DNA of 39,659 nucleotides from an uncultured Pseudomonadota bacterium (GTDB lineage Bacteria > Pseudomonadota > Gammaproteobacteria > Burkholderiales > Rhodocyclaceae): NCBI GenBank assembly GCA_903888645.1, contig CAISUK010000721.1, positions 1 to 39,659 of the forward strand, read 5' to 3'. Positions 19,125-27,952 of this stretch are shown in pieces; within the stretch, counting starts at the first letter, position 1, and every line of letters begins with the position of its first letter. A program made the translations under genes and the position numbers. Under the pieces are notes generated by a model. That model made no database searches. It was not told where the DNA came from and was given only the letters and a program-made list of their open reading frames with translations.

Positions 19125-19937
19125 TTATTGGTAGATCCAAGCGCCAGCTCGGCGCTGCATGTGCAGCGTCATTTTGTGAGCAGCGCGCTCTTGGCGCGCC
19201 CATTGGGCGGCGCGGTTCTTCCGGATAAACTTGTAGCGCTGGCGTCCCCACCAACTTAGCCCAATGCGGGAGTAGAAGTAGCGATGATCACCGAACTTAT
19301 TGACGCCCTGCTCCTTCTTCATGGCGATCTGCGTGATCGAGCCAAAGTGATGCATGAGTGCGTTGCCAACGGTGCCCATGCGTATTGCATGGTGTTGGCA
19401 GCGAAACAGGAACTCGCTATCTTCGCGGCCGAACAGAAGGCGATCGGTGTCCAAGTAGCCGATATGGTGAAACACCCCCTGCCGCACAGCAAAGGCCACA
19501 CCGTGAAACCAGCCTTCGCGAACGACATCACGCATTTCGGCGATAAATAGCTTCGTGAAGGCGTTCAAGTCGTAGTCCAAGTCGATCTCGACCAGAGATG
19601 GACTGACTACATCAAGCCTGTAGCGGTCTGCGGAATCGAGCATCGCGTTGATAGCGTCATGCGCGATAACAATGTCATTGTTCAAGAACACAACCCATTC
19701 TGAATCGGGGCTGGCCAGCGCACCTTGGGTCCACGCACCACCGCAGCCGAGATTAACCCGGTTGTGGATGGAGCGAATTTCAGGCTTGCTTGCAAGCCAG
19801 GACGGCGTTTCGTCAGTACTACCGTTGTCGATAAGAAGCAGGGCCTCGACCGGGATACCCTGTGATAGCAGGCTGTCTACGCACTGCTCCGTGTAGCGCA
19901 GTTGGTTCAGCAAGGGAATGACGATTGTGTAGCGCAT
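19125..19937 (-). CDS. Glycosyltransferase family 2
   Basis: YTIVIPLLNQLRYTEQCVDSLLSQ...LLIDNGSTDETPSWL...WVVFLNNDIVIA. Confidence 0.9.
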   Translation of the reverse strand: MRYTIVIPLLNQLRYTEQCVDSLLSQGIPVEALLLIDNGSTDETPSWLASKPEIRSIHNRVNLGCGGAWTQGALASPDSEWVVFLNNDIVIAHDAINAMLDSADRYRLDVVSPSLVEIDLDYDLNAFTKLFIAEMRDVVREGWFHGVAFAVRQGVFHHIGYLDTDRLLFGREDSEFLFRCQHHAIRMGTVGNALMHHFGSITQIAMKKEQGVNKFGDHRYFYSRIGLSWWGRQRYKFIRKNRAAQWARQERAAHKMTLHMQRRAGAWIYQ

Positions 19938-20048
19938 CTAGCCTCTGTCAGAGTCGAAATTCTTTCCGTATGGACCAGCCGAAAAAATACGGTTAAAGAA
20001 AGACACCATGCATTCTACGTATTTTTATGACATATTAGTCGGCAAACC

Positions 20049-20972
20049 TCAGTTTGAAGCCAATCTTTCTCCCACCACGAACACGATGTCCGTTGAGCTG
20101 TCATTGTCGGCAAATGGCTTCAAGACGTATCTGTAACCATCTACCAAGATCCGCCAAAAGCGTTTCAATTTAGCCGTGCTCTTTGGAGGTGTTCTAACAA
20201 GCTTGTGTGCCGTGACGCGGTTACCGAACTTCCCTAACAAAGGAGATGGGTCGAAGTCTTTGTCCCAGTACTCGAAAACCACAATGACCTTGAAATTGGG
20301 AGGCAAAGTTTCCGCTATTGCCTCCAAGATTAGTATTTCGTAGCCTTCAGCGTCAATTTTGACAACCCCGGCTCTACAACCATCATTATCAAGCTTTCTA
20401 AACAAGTGCTCCAGTTCATCCCTCGCAGGTTCTATGCGAATCTCAACAGACAGGTAGTTCCCGATGTCGAATTGAGAAAATCCATCCTTGCTGGCGAGTT
20501 GCGTATCTGCATAGGAATTGTCGTTGCTGTGGACAAACGCTCCACCCCAATTGTGCTTCGGTACATTAAGTGTAGCGGTTCCTTTGGCTGAGCCAAGGCC
20601 GACTGGATGCAGGACTGCCTCGCACTTGTCAAGCGCAATCCTTACATTGACTCCGAGAATACTGCAACAATCGGGATTCGGCTCGAACATATGTACCTGT
20701 TTGAACAAATTTCCCGACTGGCAAGAAATTAGCCCGATATTGGCGCCAATGTCTATAAGAAAACCACCGTATCCGTCTGTCGCAAATGAATCAATGAGAT
20801 TCTTTATTCGAGGTTCATGCAATCCAAATATCCAGGGCGCAACCGAAATATTGTCACCACCTTTCAAGAAGAGCATAGAGGAATTCTTGGTGAGCAGCCT
20901 GAAAACCCATTGCTTCAGCCGTTGTAGGTTCCTATCAAGGAATGACTCCCTTAGTGAAAGCATCAAAGCCAT
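20049..20972 (-). CDS. FkbM-family methyltransferase
   Basis: FLIDIGANIGLISCQSG...MFEPNPDCCSILGVN...VVKIDAEGYEILILEAI. Confidence 0.85.
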   Translation of the reverse strand: MALMLSLRESFLDRNLQRLKQWVFRLLTKNSSMLFLKGGDNISVAPWIFGLHEPRIKNLIDSFATDGYGGFLIDIGANIGLISCQSGNLFKQVHMFEPNPDCCSILGVNVRIALDKCEAVLHPVGLGSAKGTATLNVPKHNWGGAFVHSNDNSYADTQLASKDGFSQFDIGNYLSVEIRIEPARDELEHLFRKLDNDGCRAGVVKIDAEGYEILILEAIAETLPPNFKVIVVFEYWDKDFDPSPLLGKFGNRVTAHKLVRTPPKSTAKLKRFWRILVDGYRYVLKPFADNDSSTDIVFVVGERLASN

Positions 20973-21144
20973 ATCATTTGCCTCTTTTTCAATCGCATAT
21001 TATCGAGAAGGTTGTCGATTCACCAAGGAATCAAGCGGTCGTTTCGTGGTTTGGTTGGCGTTTAGGCAAATTATCGTTTCGACTGATGGCATAAGGGACA
21101 TTAACTGACCTTCACGATGACAGCTAATCAAGAAGAAGTATCTC

Positions 21145-22440
21145 CTAAATGGCAGTGCTGTGGTCTTGAATAGCCTGTGCGGCGAGACCGGCAATGATGA
21201 GCCCATAGAAAGACGCCGTATACTTGAGCGTCAAAACCTCGAAGCTAATACTGCAAACCATCAGGCCGACCAAGTAGGCCAAGCCAAGATGGCTGGCCTT
21301 GGCGACCTGGCTATCCGGGTATTGCCGCTTTCGCCAGAACACGGTTAGCGGTACGAAGAACAGGCAAAGGACGGATACCCCACCCAAAACACCAGAACGT
21401 AACAAGTTGGCAAGGAATTCATTGTGCGGGCCAACGAAAATGATGCCGCGAGCCTCCGGGCTAGCAATAGCTGTAATCCAGGGTTCAGCCAAATATGCGC
21501 GGAAGCCGAGGTCTCCGTAACCATACCAGGGGCTATGCTTGAATAACTCCCAGGACATATGCCACATGGTCAGCCTGAAACCGGCTGAAGTATTTCGATT
21601 GGAGCCGTCGAACCACTGGGCAACTTCCTGGTAGCCGCTATGCAATCTTGCTGATGAGCCGGGATAAAGGGTGAAGGCCAGGACCAAACCTACGATCACC
21701 AGCGACGCGAGAACAATGCTTGTCCGTCTGTCCAGTCGTGAAGTTCGAAGCAGCGTCCAGAGTAATAGAACGAACGGCAGCGCCAGCCAACTGGCTCGCG
21801 TTTCGGAGCCGATAACCAAGTACATCCCCGCCGCAAAGCCGGCAATCTGCAAGGCCAGCAGAACCTTTCCGGATTGCCGGACAACATTATCGATGCCGAA
21901 CAAGCAAAACGAGGCGAGAATAAGGACATAGACACCAAACATGTCGGTATCGACGAAATAGGTCGCGAACCGACCGCCCCAATGAGTTAAGGCTTTCGGG
22001 TCCAGGTTCACCTGCGCCACCAGAATGAACAGGGCAAGCGGTGCCACCGCGCCAAGCAGCCTGGCGAAATTTACGCGTTTGTAGTAGAGGTAATACAAGA
22101 TGGGAATAGCGATGAGCATACGCAGGGGGCCGTCATAAGCCTTGACGATCAGTTCCTGGCGCAATGCCTGGCTGACCAGCAAGACCAGAAATGGCATGGC
22201 CATGGCTATGGCGACAGCGGCCAACGCGCCCTGGGCTTGCCCGGATCGGGCGGCGGCATATGCACGGCGGAAACAAGCTAACGCCGGCACCAGCAGCATG
22301 AACAAGGTGATGTTAATACACCCACGCAAGGATAAAAAACCCAGAATGCTGCTGGCCAGAACAACCAATAGATAGGTGTCCGCCCAGAGTTTGCCAGGAT
22401 TTCGAACTAACGCTGAACGGAGTGTTTCCAAGGCCTTCAT
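21145..22440 (-). CDS. O-antigen ligase / polymerase family membrane protein (WaaL/Wzy-like)
   Basis: Polytopic membrane ORF with Wzy_C-like loop (FRLTMWHMSWELFKHSPWYGYGDLGFRAYL...GPHNEFLANLLRSGVLGG). Confidence 0.85.
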   Translation of the reverse strand: MKALETLRSALVRNPGKLWADTYLLVVLASSILGFLSLRGCINITLFMLLVPALACFRRAYAAARSGQAQGALAAVAIAMAMPFLVLLVSQALRQELIVKAYDGPLRMLIAIPILYYLYYKRVNFARLLGAVAPLALFILVAQVNLDPKALTHWGGRFATYFVDTDMFGVYVLILASFCLFGIDNVVRQSGKVLLALQIAGFAAGMYLVIGSETRASWLALPFVLLLWTLLRTSRLDRRTSIVLASLVIVGLVLAFTLYPGSSARLHSGYQEVAQWFDGSNRNTSAGFRLTMWHMSWELFKHSPWYGYGDLGFRAYLAEPWITAIASPEARGIIFVGPHNEFLANLLRSGVLGGVSVLCLFFVPLTVFWRKRQYPDSQVAKASHLGLAYLVGLMVCSISFEVLTLKYTASFYGLIIAGLAAQAIQDHSTAI

Positions 22441-22518
22441 CCCGTATATTTCCAATAATCGGTGCGCATTCTTGTTAGATGACTGGCAATAACCAAATTT
22501 ACGTTTGCATGCGACAGA

Positions 22519-23382
22519 CTATTTTGCTGCCTGTTGTTGTGGAAGCGGCAATATCCAATCCGCGTATTTCTCTCGATGTTGCGCCAGGAAGGTGGGAAAC
22601 CGCGTTGCATCCACCGGTTGAACGAGGAACCGCGACTGCCCGCCAAAGAGATCCATCCCGGCCCGTATCTTCTCCCGGATTACGTCAGTATCCTTGTATT
22701 CCGGCTTGTTGAACTCCTGGTGGGCAAAGCTTTCCAATTTCTGGATGATCTGCGGAATCCTGGCAACGTAGGAAAAATGCCAGCCGCCATTCTCGATTTT
22801 TTGTATTTGCCGACGATTGAAATAGGCGCGTTTGATGGAGCGCAATGGCCCCGTCCCCTTATAGTTGCGCACCCGCTCCGGGCTGTGGAAGAAATTCTTG
22901 AAATTGCGGTAGGTCACGATCTTAGAGCCACTCCAAACGGTTGGAGTACCATTTAGGTAGCACTGATTGTTGAGATAATAAGAGTAGTAGTTCTGTTGAA
23001 AATCGCCGCGGAGGCGATAGTTTGGGTCGAATAGTCGGATCGCTTCGGGGCGCGGAATTTCGTCAAGGTCGGAGACGAGTATCCAGTCATCGTCGGCTGC
23101 ATCCTTGATGCCATTGGCGAGATAGTCACGCTGATAATTGTCGTTGCGCCAGGCGTCGTCGGTTGGAAACGGATAGTCCTTGATAACCAGGTAGCGAATC
23201 TTGTCGCGAAATTTCGCAAAGTTTTCCATGCGGAAATTGAGTGGCTTGGGTTTTCCGGAAAAAGTCTTGACTGATTCAACGATGACAAAGAAATCGACAT
23301 GGTCCCAGAGCGTTTCCAGCCGCAGCTCTAGAAGCATGTCCTCGTTGAAGTAACAAAAGCAATCGTATATCTTGGGCTTCAT
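22519..23382 (-). CDS. Glycosyltransferase family 17 (MGAT3-like N-acetylglucosaminyltransferase family)
   Basis: MKPKIYDCFCYFNEDMLLELRLETLWDHVDFFVIVESVKTFSGKPKPL...DWILVSDLDEIPRPEAI...GGWHFSYV. Confidence 0.85.
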   Translation of the reverse strand: MKPKIYDCFCYFNEDMLLELRLETLWDHVDFFVIVESVKTFSGKPKPLNFRMENFAKFRDKIRYLVIKDYPFPTDDAWRNDNYQRDYLANGIKDAADDDWILVSDLDEIPRPEAIRLFDPNYRLRGDFQQNYYSYYLNNQCYLNGTPTVWSGSKIVTYRNFKNFFHSPERVRNYKGTGPLRSIKRAYFNRRQIQKIENGGWHFSYVARIPQIIQKLESFAHQEFNKPEYKDTDVIREKIRAGMDLFGGQSRFLVQPVDATRFPTFLAQHREKYADWILPLPQQQAAK

Positions 23383-23410
23383 GGTTTATATATCTTGTGA
23401 ATTGGGAACG

Positions 23411-25165
23411 CTAATCAGGCTGTTCAAATTGCAGTCGATAAAGTTGCGCGTAAATTCCGTTGCGCGCCAGCAACTCGTCGTGATTTCCTTGTTCAACGAT
23501 ACGGCCCTTGCCGAGCACTAGGATCCGGTCCGCCCGTTCCACGGTGGACAAGCGGTGCGCAATGACCAGGGTAGTGCGGCCGCGCATCAAGGTTTCTAGC
23601 GCTGCCTGGACATGACGTTCGGATTCCGTGTCGAGCGCCGAGGTCGCCTCGTCGAGGATGAGGATCGGCGCATCTTTCAGCAGCGCCCGGGCAATGGCGA
23701 TGCGCTGGCGTTGCCCGCCTGACATTTTCACGCCGTTTTCGCCGATCAGGCTGTCGAAACCTAGCGGCATCGCCTCGATGAACTCCAACGCATGGGCCGC
23801 CTTGGCGGCGGCCAGGACCTGATCATGGCTGACACCGGGATTCGCACCGTAGGCAATATTCGCCGCTATCGTATCGTTGAACAGCACGACATCCTGGCTG
23901 ACCAAGGCGATGTTGCGGCGCAGGCTGGCCAGCTTGATGTTTTCGATGGCATGGCCATCGACCAGAATATGGCCACCGGTAGAGTGATAGAAGCGTGGCA
24001 GGAGGTTGGCGATGGTGGTTTTGCCGCTGCCGGATTGGCCAACCAATGCAATGGTTTCCCCCGGTGCGATACGAATTGTGATGCCGTCAAGGGCGGCCTG
24101 CGTGGCTTCCGCGTAGCTGAAGCTGACATTGTCGAATTCGACCGCTCCGCTCACGTGGCCCAGTTCGACGGTTCCCATGTCGTCTTCAGGTGGTTCGTCG
24201 ATCAGTTCGAAGACGCTTTCGGCCGCCGCCAATCCCTTCTGCATCGAGGCGTTCAGGTCGGCCAGACGCTTCATCGGTGCCAGCAACATCAACATGGCGG
24301 TCATGAACGAGACAAAACTGCCGACAGTTGTCGCATCCTTGCCCGATTGGTTGATGGCAACGGCGATGATGATGGCCAGGGCGATTGCCGCGAATACTTG
24401 AACGATCGGACCCTGGCCAGCCGCCGCGACGGTCCAGCGCATGTTGTGGCCGCGCTGCTCGCGATTGGCGGCGGCGAAGCGTTGGCTCTCGTACTGCTCG
24501 CCGCCGAAGATCTTGACGACCTTGTGCGCGCCGATGGTTTCTTCGAGTACGTGAGTGATCAAACCCATCGAGCGCTGTGTGCTGCGACTGACGATACGCA
24601 GTCGTCGGCTGAACAGACGCACCGAAAACGCAATCAGCGGAATCATGCCCAATGCGACCAGAGTCAGCGCCCAGTTGAGATACATCAGCCAGGCCAGGAG
24701 GCCAATGACTGTCAGTGAATCACGGACCAGGACCGTGATGGCGACGGTGGCCGCCTGAGTGACTCCGGTAACGTCGTAGGCAATTTTTGACATCAGGGCG
24801 CCTGACGACTGATCATCGAAAAAGCGCGTCGGTAGAGTGACCAGACGGGCGAACATTGCGTTGCGCAGGTCGGAGACGACATGCGTGGCAGCCCATGCCA
24901 TTGCATAGTCGCCAACGAAGCCGATGATGCCGCGCCCGACAAATATGCCGATGACGAGTAAGGGAAAGATACTCAGGTTGGTTCCGGTGTGCTGGCCAAA
25001 ACCCGTGTCCAAGAGCGTTTTCATCAATGCCGGAAATGCCGGTTCGATGGCGGCAGTCAGCGCCATGCAGACCATGGCGACGACGAAGGCGACGCGATAT
25101 GGGCGAACATAACCGAGCAGGCGGAAGTACAAGGCTCGGCTGGACTGCTGTGATGCTGTATGCAT
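23411..25165 (-). CDS. msbA: Lipid A export ABC transporter, permease/ATP-binding protein MsbA
   Basis: ABC exporter TM domain plus NBD (IALVGQSGSGKTTIANLLPRFY, KMSGGQRQRIAIARALLKDAPILILDEATSALDTESE); LPS locus context. Confidence 0.88.
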   Translation of the reverse strand: MHTASQQSSRALYFRLLGYVRPYRVAFVVAMVCMALTAAIEPAFPALMKTLLDTGFGQHTGTNLSIFPLLVIGIFVGRGIIGFVGDYAMAWAATHVVSDLRNAMFARLVTLPTRFFDDQSSGALMSKIAYDVTGVTQAATVAITVLVRDSLTVIGLLAWLMYLNWALTLVALGMIPLIAFSVRLFSRRLRIVSRSTQRSMGLITHVLEETIGAHKVVKIFGGEQYESQRFAAANREQRGHNMRWTVAAAGQGPIVQVFAAIALAIIIAVAINQSGKDATTVGSFVSFMTAMLMLLAPMKRLADLNASMQKGLAAAESVFELIDEPPEDDMGTVELGHVSGAVEFDNVSFSYAEATQAALDGITIRIAPGETIALVGQSGSGKTTIANLLPRFYHSTGGHILVDGHAIENIKLASLRRNIALVSQDVVLFNDTIAANIAYGANPGVSHDQVLAAAKAAHALEFIEAMPLGFDSLIGENGVKMSGGQRQRIAIARALLKDAPILILDEATSALDTESERHVQAALETLMRGRTTLVIAHRLSTVERADRILVLGKGRIVEQGNHDELLARNGIYAQLYRLQFEQPD

Positions 25166-25292
25166 TGGCGAGGGTAACGGAAAAGAGAACTGTACCGGCT
25201 GTAGCGACAGCACGCCACATTAAGGCCAATTCATGTTGGGTACAATCTCCGCACCCACGATAGGAGCCTCATCGCAGCCGCGCAATTATCCC

Positions 25293-26186
25293 ATGCCGAA
25301 ACACTTTTCATCGCGCTTTGCCTTGCTGGCGCTTTTCGCTTCTTCGGCTTGCCTTGCCGCCAACATCGAGTTGATCGATGACAGCGGCGCAACGGTACGT
25401 CTGCCCGCGCCGGCGCGACGCATCGTCAGCCTGGCCCCGAACATCACCGAATTGATGTTTGCCGCCGGTGGCGGATCGGGGCTGGTCGGCAGCGTCGAGT
25501 TCAGCGATTATCCGGCGGCGGCGCGGCAACTGCCGCACATCGGCAGCTATGCACGGTTGGACATGGAAACCATCGTCGCGCTCAAACCGGATTTGATTAT
25601 CGCCTGGCAGAGCGGCAATCCGGGTGCCCAGATCGAGCAGTTGCGCCGGCTTGGCCTGCCAGTTTTTCTGGCCGAGCCGAAACGGATCGGGGACGTGGCG
25701 CGCAATCTGGAACAGTTCGGAATACTGTCGGGTAGCGAGGCTGCCGGGCGCGCGGCTGCGACAGAATTTCGCAGCCGCGTGGCGCGCCTTGCGGGAAGTT
25801 ATTCCGGTCGTCCGACAGTGCGCGTGTTCTACCAGATTTGGGATCAGCCACCGATCACCATCAACGGCCAGCAGATGATCAGCGATGTGCTGCACCTGTG
25901 CGGCGGGGAAAACATCTTCGCCAGCCTGCCGACGTTGGCGCCCACCGTGAGCGTCGAAGCGGTGCTGGCGGCGGACCCTGAAGCCATCGTCGCCAGCGGC
26001 GCCGATGCATCGCGACCGGCTTGGCTGGACGCCTGGAAGCACTGGCCGCGTTTGACGGCGGCGGCACGCGACAATCTCTATTACGTCGATCCGGACCTGA
26101 TGCAGCGGCAAACGCCGCGCGTTCTCGACGGTGCGGCGCAGGTGTGCGCGCACTTGGAGTCCGCGCGGAACAAGCGGCCGCGTTAA
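25293..26186 (+). CDS. btuF: Periplasmic cobalamin (B12)-binding ABC transporter protein BtuF-like
   Basis: ARRIVSLAPNITELMFAAGGGSGLVGSVEFSDYPAAARQLPHIGSYARLDMETIVALKPDLIIAW; adjacent to btuCD. Confidence 0.85.
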   Translation: MPKHFSSRFALLALFASSACLAANIELIDDSGATVRLPAPARRIVSLAPNITELMFAAGGGSGLVGSVEFSDYPAAARQLPHIGSYARLDMETIVALKPDLIIAWQSGNPGAQIEQLRRLGLPVFLAEPKRIGDVARNLEQFGILSGSEAAGRAAATEFRSRVARLAGSYSGRPTVRVFYQIWDQPPITINGQQMISDVLHLCGGENIFASLPTLAPTVSVEAVLAADPEAIVASGADASRPAWLDAWKHWPRLTAAARDNLYYVDPDLMQRQTPRVLDGAAQVCAHLESARNKRPR

Positions 26187-26205
26187 ACGAAAAAAAGCGA
26201 AGATT

Positions 26206-26979
26206 TCAGGCAGGCACGAACCACGGCCGGCCGTCGTTGTCCAGCGTTCGCAGCGGATGGCCGTAAAGGCGCGCCAGGTTCTCGGCATTGAGCATTTCGT
26301 CAACCGTGCCTTCGCCACACTCGCCATCGCCGTAGAGTAGCAGCGCGCGGTCGCACCAGCGTAATGCCAGATTGGCGTCGTGCATCACGATGACGATGCC
26401 GGCCGCCGAAGTCGTGGTCTGCTCGCGCAGCAGGCGCAGTGCGGCCAGACCGTGATGCGGATCGAGGTGGGCGAGCGGTTCGTCGAGCAGGAACAGGCGC
26501 GGCGCCTGCACCAGCAGCATGGCCAGGCCAAGCCGCTGGCGTTCGCCGCCGGACAGGGTATGCACTTCGCGTTCTTCCAACCCGCCCAGTTCCACGGATG
26601 CCAACGCTTCAGTGGCGAGTTGCCGGTCAGATGTCGATTCCCAATCCCAGCGGCCGAGATGCGGGTGGCGGCCGATCAGTGCGGTTTCGATGACAGTGCA
26701 GGCGAAGGGATCATGCAATACCTGGGGCAGAAAGGCGCGCAACTGGGCAATTCGGCGCAGGGACAGCTCGCCGAGCGGAAGGCCGTCGAGGCGAATCTCT
26801 CCGCCCGCCGCAGGACGCAGCCCGGCAAGCGTCGCCAGCAACGTTGATTTGCCGACGCCGTTGCGCCCGAGGATGGCGAGGCTCTGGCCGGGCGGCACCG
26901 CTATTTCCAGTCTTCGGCAGACTGCCTTGCCGCCGATGGAGACGTCGAGTGAATTAGTTTGGAGCAGCGGCCGGTTCAT
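26206..26979 (-). CDS. btuD: Cobalamin/iron-siderophore-type ABC transporter ATP-binding protein (BtuD-like)
   Basis: LAILGRNGVGKSTLLATLAGLRP, LSGGERQRLGLAMLLVQAPRLFLLDEPLAHLD. Confidence 0.87.
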   Translation of the reverse strand: MNRPLLQTNSLDVSIGGKAVCRRLEIAVPPGQSLAILGRNGVGKSTLLATLAGLRPAAGGEIRLDGLPLGELSLRRIAQLRAFLPQVLHDPFACTVIETALIGRHPHLGRWDWESTSDRQLATEALASVELGGLEEREVHTLSGGERQRLGLAMLLVQAPRLFLLDEPLAHLDPHHGLAALRLLREQTTTSAAGIVIVMHDANLALRWCDRALLLYGDGECGEGTVDEMLNAENLARLYGHPLRTLDNDGRPWFVPA

Positions 26980-27938
26980 GGCGTTTTCGGCTGCCGGGAG
27001 AGCAGGAATAGAAACAGCGGCACGCCGAGCAGCGCCGTGAGCACACCAACCGGCAACTGCTGCGGCGCGATCAAGGTACGGGCCAGCGTATCGGCGAGCG
27101 TCAACAGGGCACCACCGGCCAGCACCGCCGTCGGCAGCAGCAGGCGTTGATCGTTGCCGATCAGCATGCGCGCCAGATGCGGCACGACCAGGCCGACGAA
27201 GCCGATGCTGCCGGCCGTGGTGACGGCGCCAGCAGTGAGCAGCGCGGCGAGAAAATAGACCAGTCCGCGCAAGCGGCCGACGCGCACTCCCAACGCCTGC
27301 GCCAGCACTTCGCCGCGCGCCAGCGCATTGAGGTCGCGGGCGAACGGCAGGGCAATCGCCAAGCCGATGCCGAGCAGCGCCAAAGCGGGCCAGGGATCGC
27401 TGATCTGGCCGGCATCGCCCATCAACCAGAAAAGCATGCCACGCAAGGCTTGTTCGGGTGCGAGAGAAAGGATCAGCGTCACCACCGCGCCGCTGCCGGA
27501 AGCGACGATGACGCCGGTGAGCAACAACCGCGTTTGCGTCCAGCTGCCTTCGCCGTGCGCCAGCGCGAATACCAATAGCATGGCGGCGAAAGCGCCGCTG
27601 AAAGCAGCACCACCAACCACCAGCGCCGCGCCGCCGAGCAACATCGCGAGCAGCGCGCCAACCGCGGCACCGCCGGAGACGCCGAGCACGTAAGGATCGG
27701 CCAGCGGATTGCGCAGCAGCACCTGCATGAGCGCTCCCGCCAGCGCCAGCAGGCCGCCGCAGGCGAAAGCGCCAAGTGCCCGGGGCAAGCGCAGGTCGAG
27801 GAGGATGGTGCGGGACGTACCTCCGTCTAAGACACCTTGCCAGTCGATCTCAACGCTGCCGATTAACACTGCCACTGCCAAGGAGGCGACGGCGATCAGT
27901 AGCAGTAAGACAAGGCGAAGAACGGCGCGGTGCTTCAT
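26976..27938 (-). CDS. btuC: FecCD-family ABC permease (BtuC-like)
   Basis: LRLPRALGAFACGGLLALAGALMQVLLRNPLADPYVLGVSGGAAVGAL...GSIGFVGLVVPHLARMLIGNDQRLLLP. Confidence 0.9.
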   Translation of the reverse strand: MKHRAVLRLVLLLLIAVASLAVAVLIGSVEIDWQGVLDGGTSRTILLDLRLPRALGAFACGGLLALAGALMQVLLRNPLADPYVLGVSGGAAVGALLAMLLGGAALVVGGAAFSGAFAAMLLVFALAHGEGSWTQTRLLLTGVIVASGSGAVVTLILSLAPEQALRGMLFWLMGDAGQISDPWPALALLGIGLAIALPFARDLNALARGEVLAQALGVRVGRLRGLVYFLAALLTAGAVTTAGSIGFVGLVVPHLARMLIGNDQRLLLPTAVLAGGALLTLADTLARTLIAPQQLPVGVLTALLGVPLFLFLLSRQPKTP

Positions 27939-27952
27939 GGCATAACGCGATC

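Noticed and set aside
19966-19992. Inverted repeat CCGTAT...ATACGG between the GT2 and FkbM genes
   Set aside because: Only a 6-bp stem with a 15-nt loop and no T-run on the relevant strand; likely chance.
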